DNA of 5,000 nucleotides from Nostocaceae cyanobacterium CSSed10_463m. GTDB taxonomy: Bacteria > Cyanobacteriota > Cyanobacteriia > Cyanobacteriales > Nostocaceae. Location of the stretch: assembly GCA_003556955.1 (NCBI GenBank), contig PWQB01000336.1:1-5000 (forward strand), written 5' to 3'. A program made the translations under genes and the position numbers. Positions 4,558 to 5,000 of the stretch are shown here, piece after piece. The notes below the pieces were generated by a model, which worked only from the letters and a program-made list of their open reading frames with translations, was not told where the DNA came from and searched no databases. Each line of letters opens with the position of its first letter. Position 1 is the stretch's first letter.

Positions 4558-5000
4558 TGACCTGGAATAAGCTCTTACAGCCTGACTTAATTTTAGAAGG
4601 TTCTGTATTAAACCTGACACCTGAAATGATTCAACATTACGGGCTGAAGGGTCTGGTGTTGGATGTAGATGACACCCTAGTACCGTTTACAGTGGGGCTA
4701 GCTTCACCGGAACTGCAAGAGTGGGTAGCGCAAATCCGTATTTGTACAGATTTGTGTTTGGTAAGTAATAATCTCAGTGAATCTCGCATTGGTAGCATCC
4801 CGCGATCGCTCAATTTGCCCTACTATCTAGGTGCAGCCAAGCCATCACGACGGAAAATTAGAGCCGCACTCACAGCGATGAATTTACCAGCAAACCAAGT
4901 GGGAATGGTAGGCGATCGCCTATTTACCGATGTCATAGCGGGGAATCGTCTGGGAATGTTCACTGTTTTAGTAGATCCCATTGTCGATCCTGATGCAGCC
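4557..5000 (+). CDS. yqeG: YqeG-family HAD IIIA phosphatase (candidate phosphatidylglycerophosphate phosphatase), 3' truncated by window
   Basis: The window shows 148 codons from ATG 4557; the frame is open at the window end and the family is usually about 170-180 residues, so only the C-terminus is missing. All four HAD motifs are present: DVDDT (36-40, nucleophile Asp36 and acid Asp38); Ser70 in VSNN (69-72); Lys95 in AKPS; and GDRLFTDV (119-126) with Asp120 and Asp125. The N-terminal PDLILEGSVLNLTPEMI is typical of YqeG. Related eukaryotic proteins (yeast Gep4, plant plastid PGPP1) dephosphorylate phosphatidylglycerophosphate in phosphatidylglycerol and cardiolipin synthesis. A similar role in making the phosphatidylglycerol of thylakoids is inferred, not shown. 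No ribosome site precedes the ATG, so coupling to the DUF3727 gene 13 bases upstream is likely. Two HIP1 sites lie inside. Confidence 0.93.
   Translation, partial: MTWNKLLQPDLILEGSVLNLTPEMIQHYGLKGLVLDVDDTLVPFTVGLASPELQEWVAQIRICTDLCLVSNNLSESRIGSIPRSLNLPYYLGAAKPSRRKIRAALTAMNLPANQVGMVGDRLFTDVIAGNRLGMFTVLVDPIVDPDAA

Noticed and set aside
1..5000. Search for CRISPR array, tRNA/rRNA genes, transposase or phage genes
   Set aside because: No regularly spaced direct repeats of suitable length, no recognisable tRNA or rRNA segment, and no transposase or phage protein motifs were seen on either strand.

Overview
The window looks like chromosomal DNA of a filamentous, heterocyst-forming type cyanobacterium (Nostoc/Anabaena group). 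Three kinds of evidence point there. The 8-base palindrome GCGATCGC (HIP1) occurs six times in 5 kb, against about 0.1 expected by chance. Heptanucleotide tandem repeats and GTAGGTTGGGTT-type inverted repeats, both familiar from Nostocales genomes, lie between the genes. The gene set (ruvX, a DUF3727 protein, a YqeG-type phosphatase) is also typical of cyanobacteria. The assignment rests on recognition, not on a database search.

Layout. Bases 1-377 hold the last three WD40 blades of a protein whose start lies upstream. Its stop codon runs into a perfect 15-bp palindrome (376-408). Bases 378-712 contain no convincing gene and separate this + strand gene from a convergent - strand gene; they hold a hairpin (502-526) and a 73-base MITE-like imperfect hairpin (526-598). 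Bases 713-1330 (-) encode a Coq4-family protein with the complete HDxxH-x11-E metal-binding motif. A 279-base divergent spacer follows, then a 70-residue protein of unknown function (1610-1822, +) that ends in a branched, terminator-like structure (1852-1915).

From 2043 to the window end, four genes run on the + strand with short gaps: a tandem GNAT acetyltransferase-like protein, ruvX (RuvX/YqgF RNase H-fold nuclease), a DUF1292/DUF3727 protein, and the first 148 codons of a YqeG-family HAD phosphatase. GNAT and ruvX are separated by 1 base and the DUF3727 gene and yqeG by 13 bases. ruvX and the DUF3727 gene are 154 bases apart with only a weak hairpin between them, so this is probably one operon or two closely linked transcripts. 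The pairing of ruvX with a DUF1292 protein parallels the yrrK-yrzB pair of Bacillus.

No phage, CRISPR, tRNA/rRNA or intact transposase gene is visible. The more unusual points are a different heptad repeat at each of the last three gene junctions, a Coq4-family protein in an organism expected to make plastoquinone rather than ubiquinone, a GNAT protein with a degenerate second domain, and a YqeG protein that is a candidate phosphatidylglycerophosphate phosphatase. I did not find clear evidence for a wholly new multi-gene system.
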